Source: CAZVON01 sp964628435 | GTDB lineage: Bacteria > Patescibacteriota > Microgenomatia > Levybacterales > UBA12049 | Direction of reading: 5' to 3' | Assembly: GCA_964628435.1 (NCBI GenBank) | Contig: CAZVON010000044.1 | Span: 1 to 6,422, forward strand | Length of the DNA: 6,422 bases | Part shown: piece after piece, positions 1 to 5,722 of the stretch | Layout: every line of letters begins with the position of its first letter | How positions within the stretch are numbered: the first letter of the stretch is position 1 | Program-made: the position numbers and the translations under genes | The notes under the pieces: generated by a model | What the model was told of the DNA's origin: nothing | What the model saw: only the letters and a program-made list of their open reading frames with translations | The model's database searches: none

Positions 1-187
1 GGTGGACTTGGTCAAAAACCGCTTGCACATCCTCTTTTTTTAGACCAAATTTATCAGCGATTTTCTGCACAATTGTAGACATGGGATCTTGGGTACCTGT
101 TGGTGTTTGGGCAGAAGCATTTGATGTTAACAATGCTACTCCGAGAACCGTTACGACAAGCGCAGTTACCATGATTGTATTTTTCAT
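1..187 (-). CDS. Small secreted protein, partial (C-terminus beyond left edge)
   Basis: The frame opens at ATG 187-185 and runs off the left edge, so 62 codons are visible. The N-terminus is a classic Sec signal peptide: short basic start (MKNT), hydrophobic core at about residues 5-20, then a small-residue segment ending in an AxA-type site (SNASA, cleavage predicted before QTPTG). The mature part holds a segment reading IVQKIADKFGLKKEDVQAVF, helical in character. I recall similar short secreted proteins in CPR genomes but know no function for them. The start is well supported by a strong Shine-Dalgarno sequence. The gene follows the histidine kinase by 53 bases on the same strand, so it may be the last gene of the two-component operon or have its own control through the palindrome at 200-211. 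A periplasmic or cell-surface partner of the sensor is possible but only inferred. Confidence 0.8.
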   Translation of the reverse strand, partial: MKNTIMVTALVVTVLGVALLTSNASAQTPTGTQDPMSTIVQKIADKFGLKKEDVQAVFDQVH

Positions 188-191
188 TATT

Positions 192-200
192 TCACCTCCC
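192..200 (-). promoter_or_regulatory. Strong Shine-Dalgarno site of the secreted protein
   Basis: The minus strand reads GGGAGGTGA, and its GGAGG core lies 7 bases before ATG 187. This is a near-perfect anti-16S match at ideal spacing. No other gene in the window has such a site in the normal position, and here it fixes the start codon. Confidence 0.85.
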
Positions 201-211
201 TTCTTAAGAAG
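200..211. repeat. 12-bp perfect palindrome CTTCTTAAGAAG
   Basis: CTTCTTAAGAAG is its own reverse complement. It abuts the Shine-Dalgarno site of the secreted-protein gene, in the 53-base gap after the histidine kinase gene. It could be an operator for a dimeric regulator, a site for the response regulator next door (though OmpR-type sites are usually direct repeats), or a small mRNA hairpin controlling access to the Shine-Dalgarno site. The sequence alone does not distinguish these. Confidence 0.5.
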
Positions 212-240
212 AAGCATACACAACAAAACTGAAAAAACGC

Positions 241-1293
241 TTAAGAATGTTTTGTGGGAAGGTAGACCGTAAACGTTGAACCCTTGTGTGGTGTACTTTT
301 TATTTGGATTGTTCCTTGATGAAATTCAACAATTTTTTTAGCAATCGCAAGTCCAAGGCCGTATCCTGCCACGTTTTGTTTGCTTCGCGATTTATTGGCA
401 CGATAAAATCGATCAAAAATATATGGAAAGTCTTTTTTATCAATTCCTATTCCTTCATCTATGACATAAATTTCAACATGGTTTTTTCCAGTTTCCGATT
501 GAATCGTAATGGTTGATGGTAAAGAACTGTATTTAATCGCGTTATCAATAAGTATGGTAAATAGTTCCACAAGGCTTTTCTCTTCCCCCACTATTTTTAT
601 GTTTTTATCCACATTGTTTTTTATCGTGATTTTTTTCTTTAAGGCGAGTAGTTTAAGTTTTTTTGTTGCAGACGCTATTACAGTAAACACATTTAGTTCA
701 GAAAACATGCTTGTCTGTAATGGTTTTTGGAATTGTGCTAACTGTAGCAGTTCATCCGAAAGCATTTGTATATTTTTTACCTCTTCAAGGTTGCTGTTTA
801 AAAGTTCCTGAGCTTCTTTTGCGGTTATTTGTTTGTTACGTAGTACCACTTCTAGTTCTGAACGAAGGATCGTTAGAGGAGTCCGAAGCTCGTGTGAGGC
901 ATCGGTGATAAATCTATTTTGTTCATCGATCATTTCTTTGATTGGCCGAAGCGTCCGTCCTGCCAGAAAATATCCCGCAGTTCCAGAAAAGATGAGTATC
1001 CCTCCATTAATAATTCCTAATATATAGAGCAATCTGTTTTTTGCTTCTTGGATCACTTCTGGATTTGGTGCAGACATGTGTATGCCGTGTCTTGGGACAT
1101 CATCCCGAAATGGTATAATAAAGCCGGGTCTTGGTGGAAAGAGCTTTCCTTCTTCTCGCAATTTTTCTATCCGTAAAATTCTATTAAACTCAAAGGTTAA
1201 GGCGTGATACACAACAGCACTAAACGAAATGCTTATGAGCATAATAATCAGAAGATACCACGCGGTTAATTTGAGTCGTGTTTTAGTGAACAT
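241..1293 (-). CDS. Two-component sensor histidine kinase (HisKA/HATPase_c), membrane-bound
   Basis: This sensor autophosphorylates on His and passes the phosphate to the response regulator encoded just upstream. Numbering from ATG 1293 (350 aa): membrane segment at about 10-32, extracytoplasmic loop of about 55 residues containing a proline-rich PPRPG, second membrane segment at about 88-110, and a very short linker with no full HAMP domain visible. The H-box is FITDASHELRTPLT with H134. The N-box (ILIDNAIKYS) has N251, the G1 motif is DEGIGI with D279, the F-box contains FDRFYRAN, and the G2 motif is GYGLGLAI at about 310. All catalytic motifs are intact. The frame extends to a TTG at 1326, but MFTKTRLKLTAWYLL is typical of a kinase N-terminus, so I chose the ATG. 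Neither start has a Shine-Dalgarno sequence. The gene is 51 bases from the regulator stop (18 for the TTG start), which fits one operon. The stimulus is unknown. Confidence 0.93.
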   Translation of the reverse strand: MFTKTRLKLTAWYLLIIMLISISFSAVVYHALTFEFNRILRIEKLREEGKLFPPRPGFIIPFRDDVPRHGIHMSAPNPEVIQEAKNRLLYILGIINGGILIFSGTAGYFLAGRTLRPIKEMIDEQNRFITDASHELRTPLTILRSELEVVLRNKQITAKEAQELLNSNLEEVKNIQMLSDELLQLAQFQKPLQTSMFSELNVFTVIASATKKLKLLALKKKITIKNNVDKNIKIVGEEKSLVELFTILIDNAIKYSSLPSTITIQSETGKNHVEIYVIDEGIGIDKKDFPYIFDRFYRANKSRSKQNVAGYGLGLAIAKKIVEFHQGTIQIKSTPHKGSTFTVYLPTKHS

Positions 1294-1344
1294 ATAGATA
1301 ATTGTTACAAAACAACAATAGAACAATGAAACAATTCAATAATT

Positions 1345-2031
1345 CTAATCGCTACCTATTTTATAACCAAACCCTCGAATGGTTTTGATCAAAGGTTTTT
1401 TGTTTGGAAATGGCTTGTCAATTTTGTTTCTTAAATAACCAATATAAACTTCAACCGTATTGGGTAAAACATCAGGATCGTAATTCCACACGTGACTAAT
1501 GATCTGGTCTTTCGTTAAAACTTGATTTGGGTGTCGTAAGAAATATGCCAATAATGCGTACTCTTTACTTGAAAGCTGAATATTTTTATTATCTCTTTTT
1601 ACGTGATAGGTGATTGTATCTAAGGTCAAATCTTCACAGTTTAAGCTTGTGCCAATGTTCTCTTTAGGTCTTCTGGTAAGTGCTCTTATTCGTGCTAATA
1701 GTTCTTCAAAAGCAAATGGTTTTGTCATGTAATCATCGGCCCCCGTATTAAGTCCGTGGATTTTATCTTCAAGTTGACCTTTGGCAGTGAGCATAATAAT
1801 TGGCGTATGAATGTTTTCGCTGCGTAGTTTTTTGGTAATTGCTATACCATCAAGTCCTGGAAGCATTAGGTCAAGAATAATAAGGTCATAATCCTCGCTT
1901 GATGCAAAATCGTACCCTTCCACGCCATCGTAGGCAACATCGACTGCAAAATGTTCTTGATCAAGTCCCCCTTTAATAGATTGAGCAATTTTATGCTCGT
2001 CTTCAACAACAAGTATTCTCATAGAGAGCAT
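1345..2031 (-). CDS. OmpR/PhoB-family two-component response regulator
   Basis: This is a DNA-binding transcription factor activated by the adjacent kinase. Numbering from ATG 2031 (228 aa): the receiver domain spans about 4-120, with acidic pocket E10-D11, phospho-acceptor D54 (LILDLMLPGLDG), T82 (MLTAKG) and K104 (YMTKPF). A winged-helix Trans_Reg_C domain follows at about 128-226, with VLTKDQIISHVW, the recognition-helix stretch NTVEVYIGYLRNKID and a closing TIRGFGYKI. Every expected residue is present. Homologues usually begin MRILVVEDE, which here is the second ATG at 2022. I keep 2031 because the promoter places the mRNA 5' end within a few bases of that first ATG. The regulator-then-kinase order is the usual one. 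Its targets are unknown, although the secreted protein downstream in the operon is a reasonable candidate output. Confidence 0.94.
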   Translation of the reverse strand: MLSMRILVVEDEHKIAQSIKGGLDQEHFAVDVAYDGVEGYDFASSEDYDLIILDLMLPGLDGIAITKKLRSENIHTPIIMLTAKGQLEDKIHGLNTGADDYMTKPFAFEELLARIRALTRRPKENIGTSLNCEDLTLDTITYHVKRDNKNIQLSSKEYALLAYFLRHPNQVLTKDQIISHVWNYDPDVLPNTVEVYIGYLRNKIDKPFPNKKPLIKTIRGFGYKIGSD

Positions 2032-2040
2032 TGCGGATGC

Positions 2041-2049
2041 ATTATACCA
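2041..2049 (-). promoter_or_regulatory. Extended -10 promoter of the two-component operon
   Basis: The minus strand reads TGGTATAAT, a perfect TATAAT preceded by the TGn of an extended -10 element. No good -35 hexamer lies 16-18 bases upstream (CAGCTT at 17). The -10 ends 9 bases before ATG 2031, so the predicted start point is only about 2-4 bases upstream of that ATG. The mRNA would be nearly leaderless. Confidence 0.65.
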
Positions 2050-2184
2050 ATTATGCTGAAAATAAGCTGAGAATTAAAAAATATTTCAGTATTTTAGTAC
2101 TTTAGGGCGGTCCTCGGAAAGATTATGGAGATAACCCAAATAGACAATAGTTTAGAGATCTTTGCTCCCCAGTCCTAGAATTAA

Positions 2185-2226
2185 TATACAAGCTTTAGCT
2201 AGGGAGAGGCTTGTATAATCTTTTTT
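2185..2226 (+). terminator. Terminator-like hairpin plus T6, read on the plus strand
   Basis: TATACAAGC (2185-2193) pairs perfectly with GCTTGTATA (2209-2217) across a 15-base loop. TTTTTT follows at 2221-2226. The shape fits an intrinsic terminator for plus-strand transcription, although the stem is AT-rich. It overlaps the last codons and stop of the minus-strand HD-domain gene, and no plus-strand gene leads into it. On the minus strand no T-tract follows, so it is a poor terminator for the HD gene. Confidence 0.4.
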
Positions 2227-2990
2227 CTTATCTCTTCATCAACCATTTCTGGCATTTTTTTGGGATTTATATTCAATCCTGTTCTTTGCGATATTAGATC
2301 TGCTAATCTTTGTTCCACTTGGTACCCAATACCTCTTTGTAATTCTAAAAATCCTTCTTCTCTTAGCTCTGGGTATCGTTTCTCTAGATCATCCATTCGT
2401 CTATCGAAATCATTAACCATTCTATCTTGTTGTTGCTCAACTGGAATAGCCCAATCAGCCCCTCTTGTATAATCATCAACATAATGCATAACAAGGTACG
2501 CTATGTCGTCTTCAGATAGTTCTTGCTCGTTTAATATTTGTGGGGTACGAGTTCTAACTGACTCAACAGTACCTGTTGCATCCGTTAGATATATTACGCG
2601 CGGGCTAAAACCAGCCTCAGTGAGTAATCGATAAGATTCTCTTTCTGCGGAATCATAACTTACTTCAGTATTCCCTTCTTGTCTTGTCATCTCTTTTTCT
2701 CGTTTTTTAAAATAATCGTGCAAAGCTGCTGCATGTATTAAATCTTCTCTAAGATCTCGCGAAAAACCAAGCCAGGTAGAAAAAACAGCAACCCGTGCTG
2801 CTTCAACTAAACAATGTTCAGAAACATTCCCCCATTCTTTTAGGCCTACCTGACTGCTTTTTGGAATTCTATCCCAAAGTCCAGCAGCTTTGTGTAGTCT
2901 TAGTGGGTTTTTAAGTTGTAGGCCAAGTTTTACAAAATAATTTCGTACCTGTTCATGAGGTATTCCTGTATCTCTATTAACCGTTTCCAT
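2199..2990 (-). CDS. HD-domain protein, putative metal-dependent phosphohydrolase
   Basis: This 263-residue protein carries the spaced metal ligands of the HD superfamily: H59 (SEHCLVEAARVA), H91-D92 (LIHAAALHDYF) and D172/D173 (VMHYVDDYTRGADW). HD enzymes usually hydrolyse phosphate esters, often of nucleotides, with a divalent metal pair; the substrate here cannot be read from sequence. There is no signal peptide or membrane segment, so it should be cytoplasmic. The C-terminal 80 residues are charged and helical (RRMDDLEKRYPELREEG). ATG 2990 is the only usable start, because an in-frame TAA lies upstream with no alternative start between. Only a weak AAGG, 11 bases away, could serve the ribosome. 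It follows the RidA-like gene by 53 bases on the same strand without a convincing promoter of its own, so co-transcription is likely. A small inverted repeat (3016-3026) lies in that gap. Confidence 0.82.
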   Translation of the reverse strand: METVNRDTGIPHEQVRNYFVKLGLQLKNPLRLHKAAGLWDRIPKSSQVGLKEWGNVSEHCLVEAARVAVFSTWLGFSRDLREDLIHAAALHDYFKKREKEMTRQEGNTEVSYDSAERESYRLLTEAGFSPRVIYLTDATGTVESVRTRTPQILNEQELSEDDIAYLVMHYVDDYTRGADWAIPVEQQQDRMVNDFDRRMDDLEKRYPELREEGFLELQRGIGYQVEQRLADLISQRTGLNINPKKMPEMVDEEIRKKIIQASP

Positions 2991-3043
2991 AGCAACACAA
3001 GCCTTATCGAAAGATTGCTCCGAGCATTAGACGATATTAGAAT

Positions 3044-3433
3044 TTATTTTATTGATCTTTCTGCAATACACTCAATCTCAATTAACATTTTAGGATCAAC
3101 TAGTTGAGCTATTCCAACTAATGTACATGCAGGCTTTGAGTTTTGAAAATGTTCTGAAAAAGCTGTATCAAAACCCTCCAACTGTTTCATGTCCACAAGA
3201 TATGCTCTAAACAAAACTGTATCTTGTAAACTAAAGTTCTCCAACTCAAGGATCTCAGCTATATTACTAAGGATATTTTTTGTTTGAGAATATACATCAG
3301 AACCAACAACTTCTCCTTGTGCATTCTGACTGGTAGTACCAGAAAAATAAATTCTACTATCATCAATCACAACAGCTCTTGAATATCCAACTCTCTTTTC
3401 ACTTGGAGTATGTGTCGAAATATCTCTCCTCAT
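3044..3433 (-). CDS. RidA/YjgF/UK114-family protein lacking the RidA arginine
   Basis: At 129 residues this is full length for the family, with the usual landmarks: YSRAVVIDDSRIYFSGTTS near the N-terminus, the helix DVYSQTKNILSNIAEILE, VLFRAYLVDM, and the C-terminal IEIECIAE strand. Canonical RidA deaminates reactive imine/enamine intermediates using an Arg (R105 in E. coli, in an 'ARSxV' context). Here the equivalent segment reads KPACTLVG, with C103 in that place. It is therefore probably a member of another Rid subgroup, and imine deaminase activity should not be assumed. Trimerisation with active sites at subunit interfaces is the family norm. The ATG at 3433 has no upstream Shine-Dalgarno sequence; AGGAGA lies just inside the gene at codons 2-3. 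The promoter is almost on top of the ATG. The gene probably forms a pair with the HD gene downstream. Confidence 0.88.
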   Translation of the reverse strand: MRRDISTHTPSEKRVGYSRAVVIDDSRIYFSGTTSQNAQGEVVGSDVYSQTKNILSNIAEILELENFSLQDTVLFRAYLVDMKQLEGFDTAFSEHFQNSKPACTLVGIAQLVDPKMLIEIECIAERSIK

Positions 3434-3439
3434 GAGACA

Positions 3440-3467
3440 ATTACATCAAAATCTATCAGCTCCCCAA
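3440..3467 (-). promoter_or_regulatory. Putative promoter of the RidA-HD gene pair
   Basis: The minus strand reads TTGGGG (3462-3467), a 16-base spacer ending in TGA, then TGTAAT (3440-3445). That is an extended -10 with five of six consensus bases and a weak -35. Only 6 bases separate it from ATG 3433, so the transcript would start at or next to the ATG. A second candidate, TGCTAACAT, lies further upstream and would give a longer leader. Confidence 0.45.
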
Positions 3468-3525
3468 TGTTAGCACACTTCGAATGCATTTTGCCAGTTA
3501 TGTGCTAGATTTATGTTGATTTTGA

Positions 3526-3534
3526 TGGTAAAAT
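3526..3534 (+). promoter_or_regulatory. Putative extended -10 promoter of the tRNA gene
   Basis: TGGTAAAAT is a TGn plus a five-of-six match to TATAAT, ending 10 bases before the tRNA 5' end. That would give a very short 5' leader for RNase P to remove. The -35 (TAGATT, 17-base spacing) is poor. Confidence 0.5.
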
Positions 3535-3544
3535 AACTTCACAT

Positions 3545-3616
3545 TCCGGTGTAGCTCAATGGTAGAGCAAGAAGCTGTTAACTTCGAGGTTAGAGGTTCG
3601 AGTCCTCTCGCCGGAG
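3545..3616 (+). tRNA. tRNA-Asn, anticodon GTT
   Basis: A complete cloverleaf folds by eye over 72 bases. The acceptor stem is TCCGGTG with CGCCGGA (one G-T pair), followed by TA. The D-stem is GCTC/GAGC with the 7-base loop AATGGTA. The anticodon loop is CTGTTAA with GTT at 3577-3579, the variable loop has 5 bases (AGGTT), and the T-arm is AGAGG/CCTCT with loop TTCGAGT. The discriminator is G3616. The genome does not encode the CCA end (CAT follows), so it must be added by nucleotidyltransferase. The outermost anticodon-stem pair (27-43) is an A-G mismatch; the other four pairs are sound, so I take the gene as functional. It is transcribed divergently from the RidA-like gene. Confidence 0.96.
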
Positions 3617-3827
3617 CATAGACGTTTTTAGTATAACCTGCTGATTATTCCGTAACATCGGGAAAATCGGAGTTGGAACAGTTACGAAAATCCCCTTATT
3701 TTTGACCATTACCCTCTCGTAAAAAACCTCAGGTAGAGCCGCTTCTAAAGGGCGGTGCATCCTTGTGTGTCTCGTAGATGTTGCGTGTAAAGGCCAGTGT
3801 TTCGCTTCAGAAGCGAGCTTAATAAAT
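3617..3827. other. Intergenic region after tRNA-Asn; no gene supported
   Basis: These 211 bases hold no convincing ORF. The longest open stretch on the plus strand is only about 25 codons, reading RENRSWNSYENPL and onward, with no start. The part from about 3720 to 3820 looks richer in G+C than the flanks. It contains two small inverted repeats: CCGCT/GGCGG near 3740-3756 and TCGCTT-CAG-AAGCGA at 3802-3816. The second lies 12 bases past the stop of the minus-strand PH-like gene and could cap its mRNA 3' end, but has no T-tract. No copy of the tRNA 3' end was found, so there is no attachment-site evidence. Confidence 0.6.
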
Positions 3828-4502
3828 TTATAGAACTATTTTTGTTGTACTTAGTTCTTTTAATTTACCTATCAATTCTTCTATTGAGTAGTTTGTTGTA
3901 CCGATGTCATGACTTATAAACATTCTCAATCCTTCAATAATTCTTCGCATGAGAATGGCTTCTTTTTTCCATAACCTATCAATGATAATTTGATTCTCTG
4001 CAAATGTATTGGAGACGATTGTCAGTTGTGCAAATAAAATACCTGTGTCTATAAAAATATTTGCAATATTTTTAATATCAACACTATGTACTTGAGAAGA
4101 AAACAACTGACGATGAATAATAGTTATTCGCGTCTCCTCAACAACGATAGTGGTCGGAAATAAATCCCATGGAAATACAGAAGATATTCTAAGTAAGATT
4201 CTATTTGAGGCATTAACCATATCTTCTACCGACTGCCTGTTCGCTTCTCTGTGCCTTGCGTGGTTTTTAACAGATTCTTCTAGCCCTTTTTCTTCTGTGG
4301 TTTGTTGTATTTTATGAGTATCAGAAAATATTTGGTTGGAAGCGCCGACTTGTGTTTTAGTTTCCTCTTCTAGAATCCCTTTCTCCCTGTCTCTTTCTTG
4401 ATTAAACAACTTCTCAAGCCAGTAACTTACTTTTTGGCTCTCAGATTGTTTATTTTGATTCCGAGAAGAGATCGGGAAGATTGTTTTAATAATCCTTCTC
4501 AT
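3828..4502 (-). CDS. Conserved CPR-type protein with a C-terminal PH-like domain, unknown function
   Basis: This 224-residue protein has no signal peptide and no clear membrane helix. Residues about 20-105 are polar, charged and probably helical or disordered (Gln/Glu/Lys-rich, e.g. KGILEEETKTQ). From about 107 a compact domain starts: SSVFPWDLFPTTIVVEETRITIIHRQ in overview, a strand-rich stretch to about 165, then a helix containing KKEAILMRRIIEGL. That is the layout of a bacterial PH-like fold, and I recall similar 'FPxDLFP' proteins as conserved hypotheticals in Microgenomates and other CPR genomes. No catalytic motif is visible, so a scaffold or membrane-surface role is only a guess. ATG 4502 is preceded by AGGAGG at just 2 bases, too close for normal use, and a good promoter overlaps that spot. 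It stands alone between the tRNA and the oxidoreductase gene. Confidence 0.78.
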   Translation of the reverse strand: MRRIIKTIFPISSRNQNKQSESQKVSYWLEKLFNQERDREKGILEEETKTQVGASNQIFSDTHKIQQTTEEKGLEESVKNHARHREANRQSVEDMVNASNRILLRISSVFPWDLFPTTIVVEETRITIIHRQLFSSQVHSVDIKNIANIFIDTGILFAQLTIVSNTFAENQIIIDRLWKKEAILMRRIIEGLRMFISHDIGTTNYSIEELIGKLKELSTTKIVL

Positions 4503-4504
4503 AG

Positions 4505-4510
4505 CCTCCT
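4505..4510 (-). promoter_or_regulatory. AGGAGG at abnormal 2-base spacing before ATG 4502
   Basis: The minus strand reads AGGAGG, CT, ATG. The motif is perfect, but spacing is normally 5-9 bases. The -10 box lies one base further upstream, so transcription would start inside or just after this motif. It may therefore never act as a ribosome site. No alternative in-frame ATG follows at good spacing. Confidence 0.4.
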
Positions 4511-4511
4511 A

Positions 4512-4539
4512 AGTATACTCTCTTTTTATAGTTTGTAAA
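4512..4539 (-). promoter_or_regulatory. Sigma70-type promoter of the PH-like gene
   Basis: The minus strand reads TTTACA (4534-4539), a 16-base spacer, then TATACT (4512-4517). Both hexamers match five of six consensus bases. The -10 ends 9 bases before ATG 4502, so the predicted leader is at most a few bases. Confidence 0.65.
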
Positions 4540-4640
4540 CATCGGCATTCCAATAATTCATATATAGATTTAGTCTGTGAAAGTTGAATATCAAACTCTA
4601 TTTCTCGGTTCTTGAACTTGTCAACTAGGGAGAGCCGAAG

Positions 4641-5609
4641 TTATTCTTTCGCAACAGTAATGACTACATTGCCAATTTTTTGACCTGTATCAACATACCG
4701 GTACGCCTCAGCGATCTGTCTCAAAGAGTAGTATCTGTCAATCACAGGTTTGAACTTTCCTTTCTCCATAAGCTTCTTGAGAAAAATGATATCTTCTTTA
4801 CTGATCTTTGGAATCGGAAACAGTACTTTTTTACCCTTTGACTTTGCAGTCAACAGTGCAAGAAGGGGATTTTGCCAAAAAGGACCAAGATCCGTTGAGA
4901 CGTACACACTGCGTGGTTTTAATAATGGCTTGCACTTTCCAAACGAGCTTTTACCAACGGCATCAAATACCACGTCGAATGTATCATGAATCTTTGTAAA
5001 ATCTTCCTTTGTATAATCAATAACCCTCCTTGCTCCGAGCGATTTAACGAGTGGAATATGCTTAGTGCTGCAGACCGCTGTTATATCAGCACCAATATGA
5101 TTGGATAGCTGGACTGCTGCTGATCCAATGGCGCCGGTTGCACCATAGATGAGAATTTTTTGCCCCTTCTTTAGTTTAAAGGCTCTTAAATAGTTTAATG
5201 CATAGTGCGCGCCTTCGGTACTTGGCGCAACATCTTTGTAGGTCATATTCTTTGGCATCGTCGCGAGTGCGCCTTGCTCTAGCATGATCATATACTGCGC
5301 GTGAGCTCCAAAATGAACGTCACTATATCCAAACACCTTATCACCAACTTTAAATGACGAGACATCTGACCCAACTGCTTCAATACGGCCAGCAAATTCA
5401 TCACCGAGAATAGTATTTTTTGGTTTAATAAGTCCGCTGAAAAATCTAACAATAAAGGGATCGGCTTTTAAAACACCACAATCTGTTCGGTTTACAGTGG
5501 TGGCATACACTTTTATGAGAACTTGGTGGGCTTTCGGTACTGGCTTGGGTACTTCTTTGACTTCTAATACATCAGGAGGACCATATTTGGTGTTAACAGC
5601 CGCTTTCAT
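4641..5609 (-). CDS. Zinc-independent MDR-family NAD(P)-dependent oxidoreductase (quinone reductase-like)
   Basis: At 322 residues this is the usual size for medium-chain dehydrogenase/reductase proteins. The N-terminal GroES-like domain (1-125) has the family opening MKAAVNTKYGPPDVLEVKEV, then VNRTDCGVL, the GDEFAGRIEAVG turn and VGDKVFGY. The cofactor domain begins with KGQKILIYGATGAIGSAAVQL at about 147-168, whose GATGAIG loop is the dinucleotide-binding turn. The structural-zinc cysteines are absent and the catalytic-zinc Cys/His/Glu set is not evident, so a two-electron quinone or enone reductase using NADPH is more likely than a zinc alcohol dehydrogenase; the substrate is unknown. The start is ATG 5609, with no Shine-Dalgarno sequence. 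It is separated by 138 bases from the PH-like gene, so it is probably its own unit. Such genes are often acquired by transfer. Confidence 0.9.
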   Translation of the reverse strand: MKAAVNTKYGPPDVLEVKEVPKPVPKAHQVLIKVYATTVNRTDCGVLKADPFIVRFFSGLIKPKNTILGDEFAGRIEAVGSDVSSFKVGDKVFGYSDVHFGAHAQYMIMLEQGALATMPKNMTYKDVAPSTEGAHYALNYLRAFKLKKGQKILIYGATGAIGSAAVQLSNHIGADITAVCSTKHIPLVKSLGARRVIDYTKEDFTKIHDTFDVVFDAVGKSSFGKCKPLLKPRSVYVSTDLGPFWQNPLLALLTAKSKGKKVLFPIPKISKEDIIFLKKLMEKGKFKPVIDRYYSLRQIAEAYRYVDTGQKIGNVVITVAKE

Positions 5610-5635
5610 TTTAATGCTATATAGAAACCTTGTAT

Positions 5636-5641
5636 ATTATA
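5636..5641 (-). promoter_or_regulatory. -10 box of the oxidoreductase gene
   Basis: The minus strand reads a perfect TATAAT at 5641-5636, 26 bases before ATG 5609. The best -35 is a weak TTAAAA 16 bases upstream. A second -10 candidate, TATATA at 5618-5623, lies only 8 bases before the ATG and would give a leaderless mRNA like those of several neighbours. I favour the first because it matches consensus. Confidence 0.5.
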
Positions 5642-5722
5642 CTCGGTTTTTGAAAATTTTTAACTTGTAATAAAATAGGTTCTAATGTTGTACACTAGAC
5701 GGAGCTGGAACTTGGCCTCAGA

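Noticed and set aside
81..1027. Plus-strand open frames opposite the kinase and secreted-protein genes
   Set aside because: They are antisense shadows of well-supported minus-strand genes, with no domain, ribosome site or promoter.
2260..2472. Plus-strand open frame opposite the HD-domain gene
   Set aside because: It is an antisense shadow; the minus frame carries the full HD motif set.
2163..3473. Integron-like cassette array: similar GCTCC...TTAG motifs at about 2163, 3017 and 3459 flanking the HD and RidA genes
   Set aside because: The similarity is only about 12 of 15 bases, no GTTRRRY/RYYYAAC core sites or integrase are present, and an 11-base match to one of them (TTGCTCCGAGC) also occurs inside the oxidoreductase coding region, so chance explains it.
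3710..3800. tRNA-like stretch (CTCAGGTAGAGC, CCGCTTCTAAAGGGCGG) as a second tRNA, possibly Arg(TCT)
   Set aside because: No T-arm of the GGTTCGAATCC type follows, the acceptor strands do not pair, and the anticodon stem does not align around a TCT in a proper 7-base loop.
3617..3827. Attachment site of an integrated element at the tRNA-Asn 3' end
   Set aside because: No second copy of the tRNA 3' segment and no integrase or recombinase gene is visible in the window.
2199..4636. Repeat CTAGGGAGAG at 2199 and 4625, both at 3' ends of minus-strand genes
   Set aside because: A 10-base repeat is expected by chance several times in a window this size, and the flanking sequence does not align.
4750..4999. 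Two plus-strand open frames opposite the oxidoreductase gene
   Set aside because: They are antisense shadows of a complete MDR-family gene.
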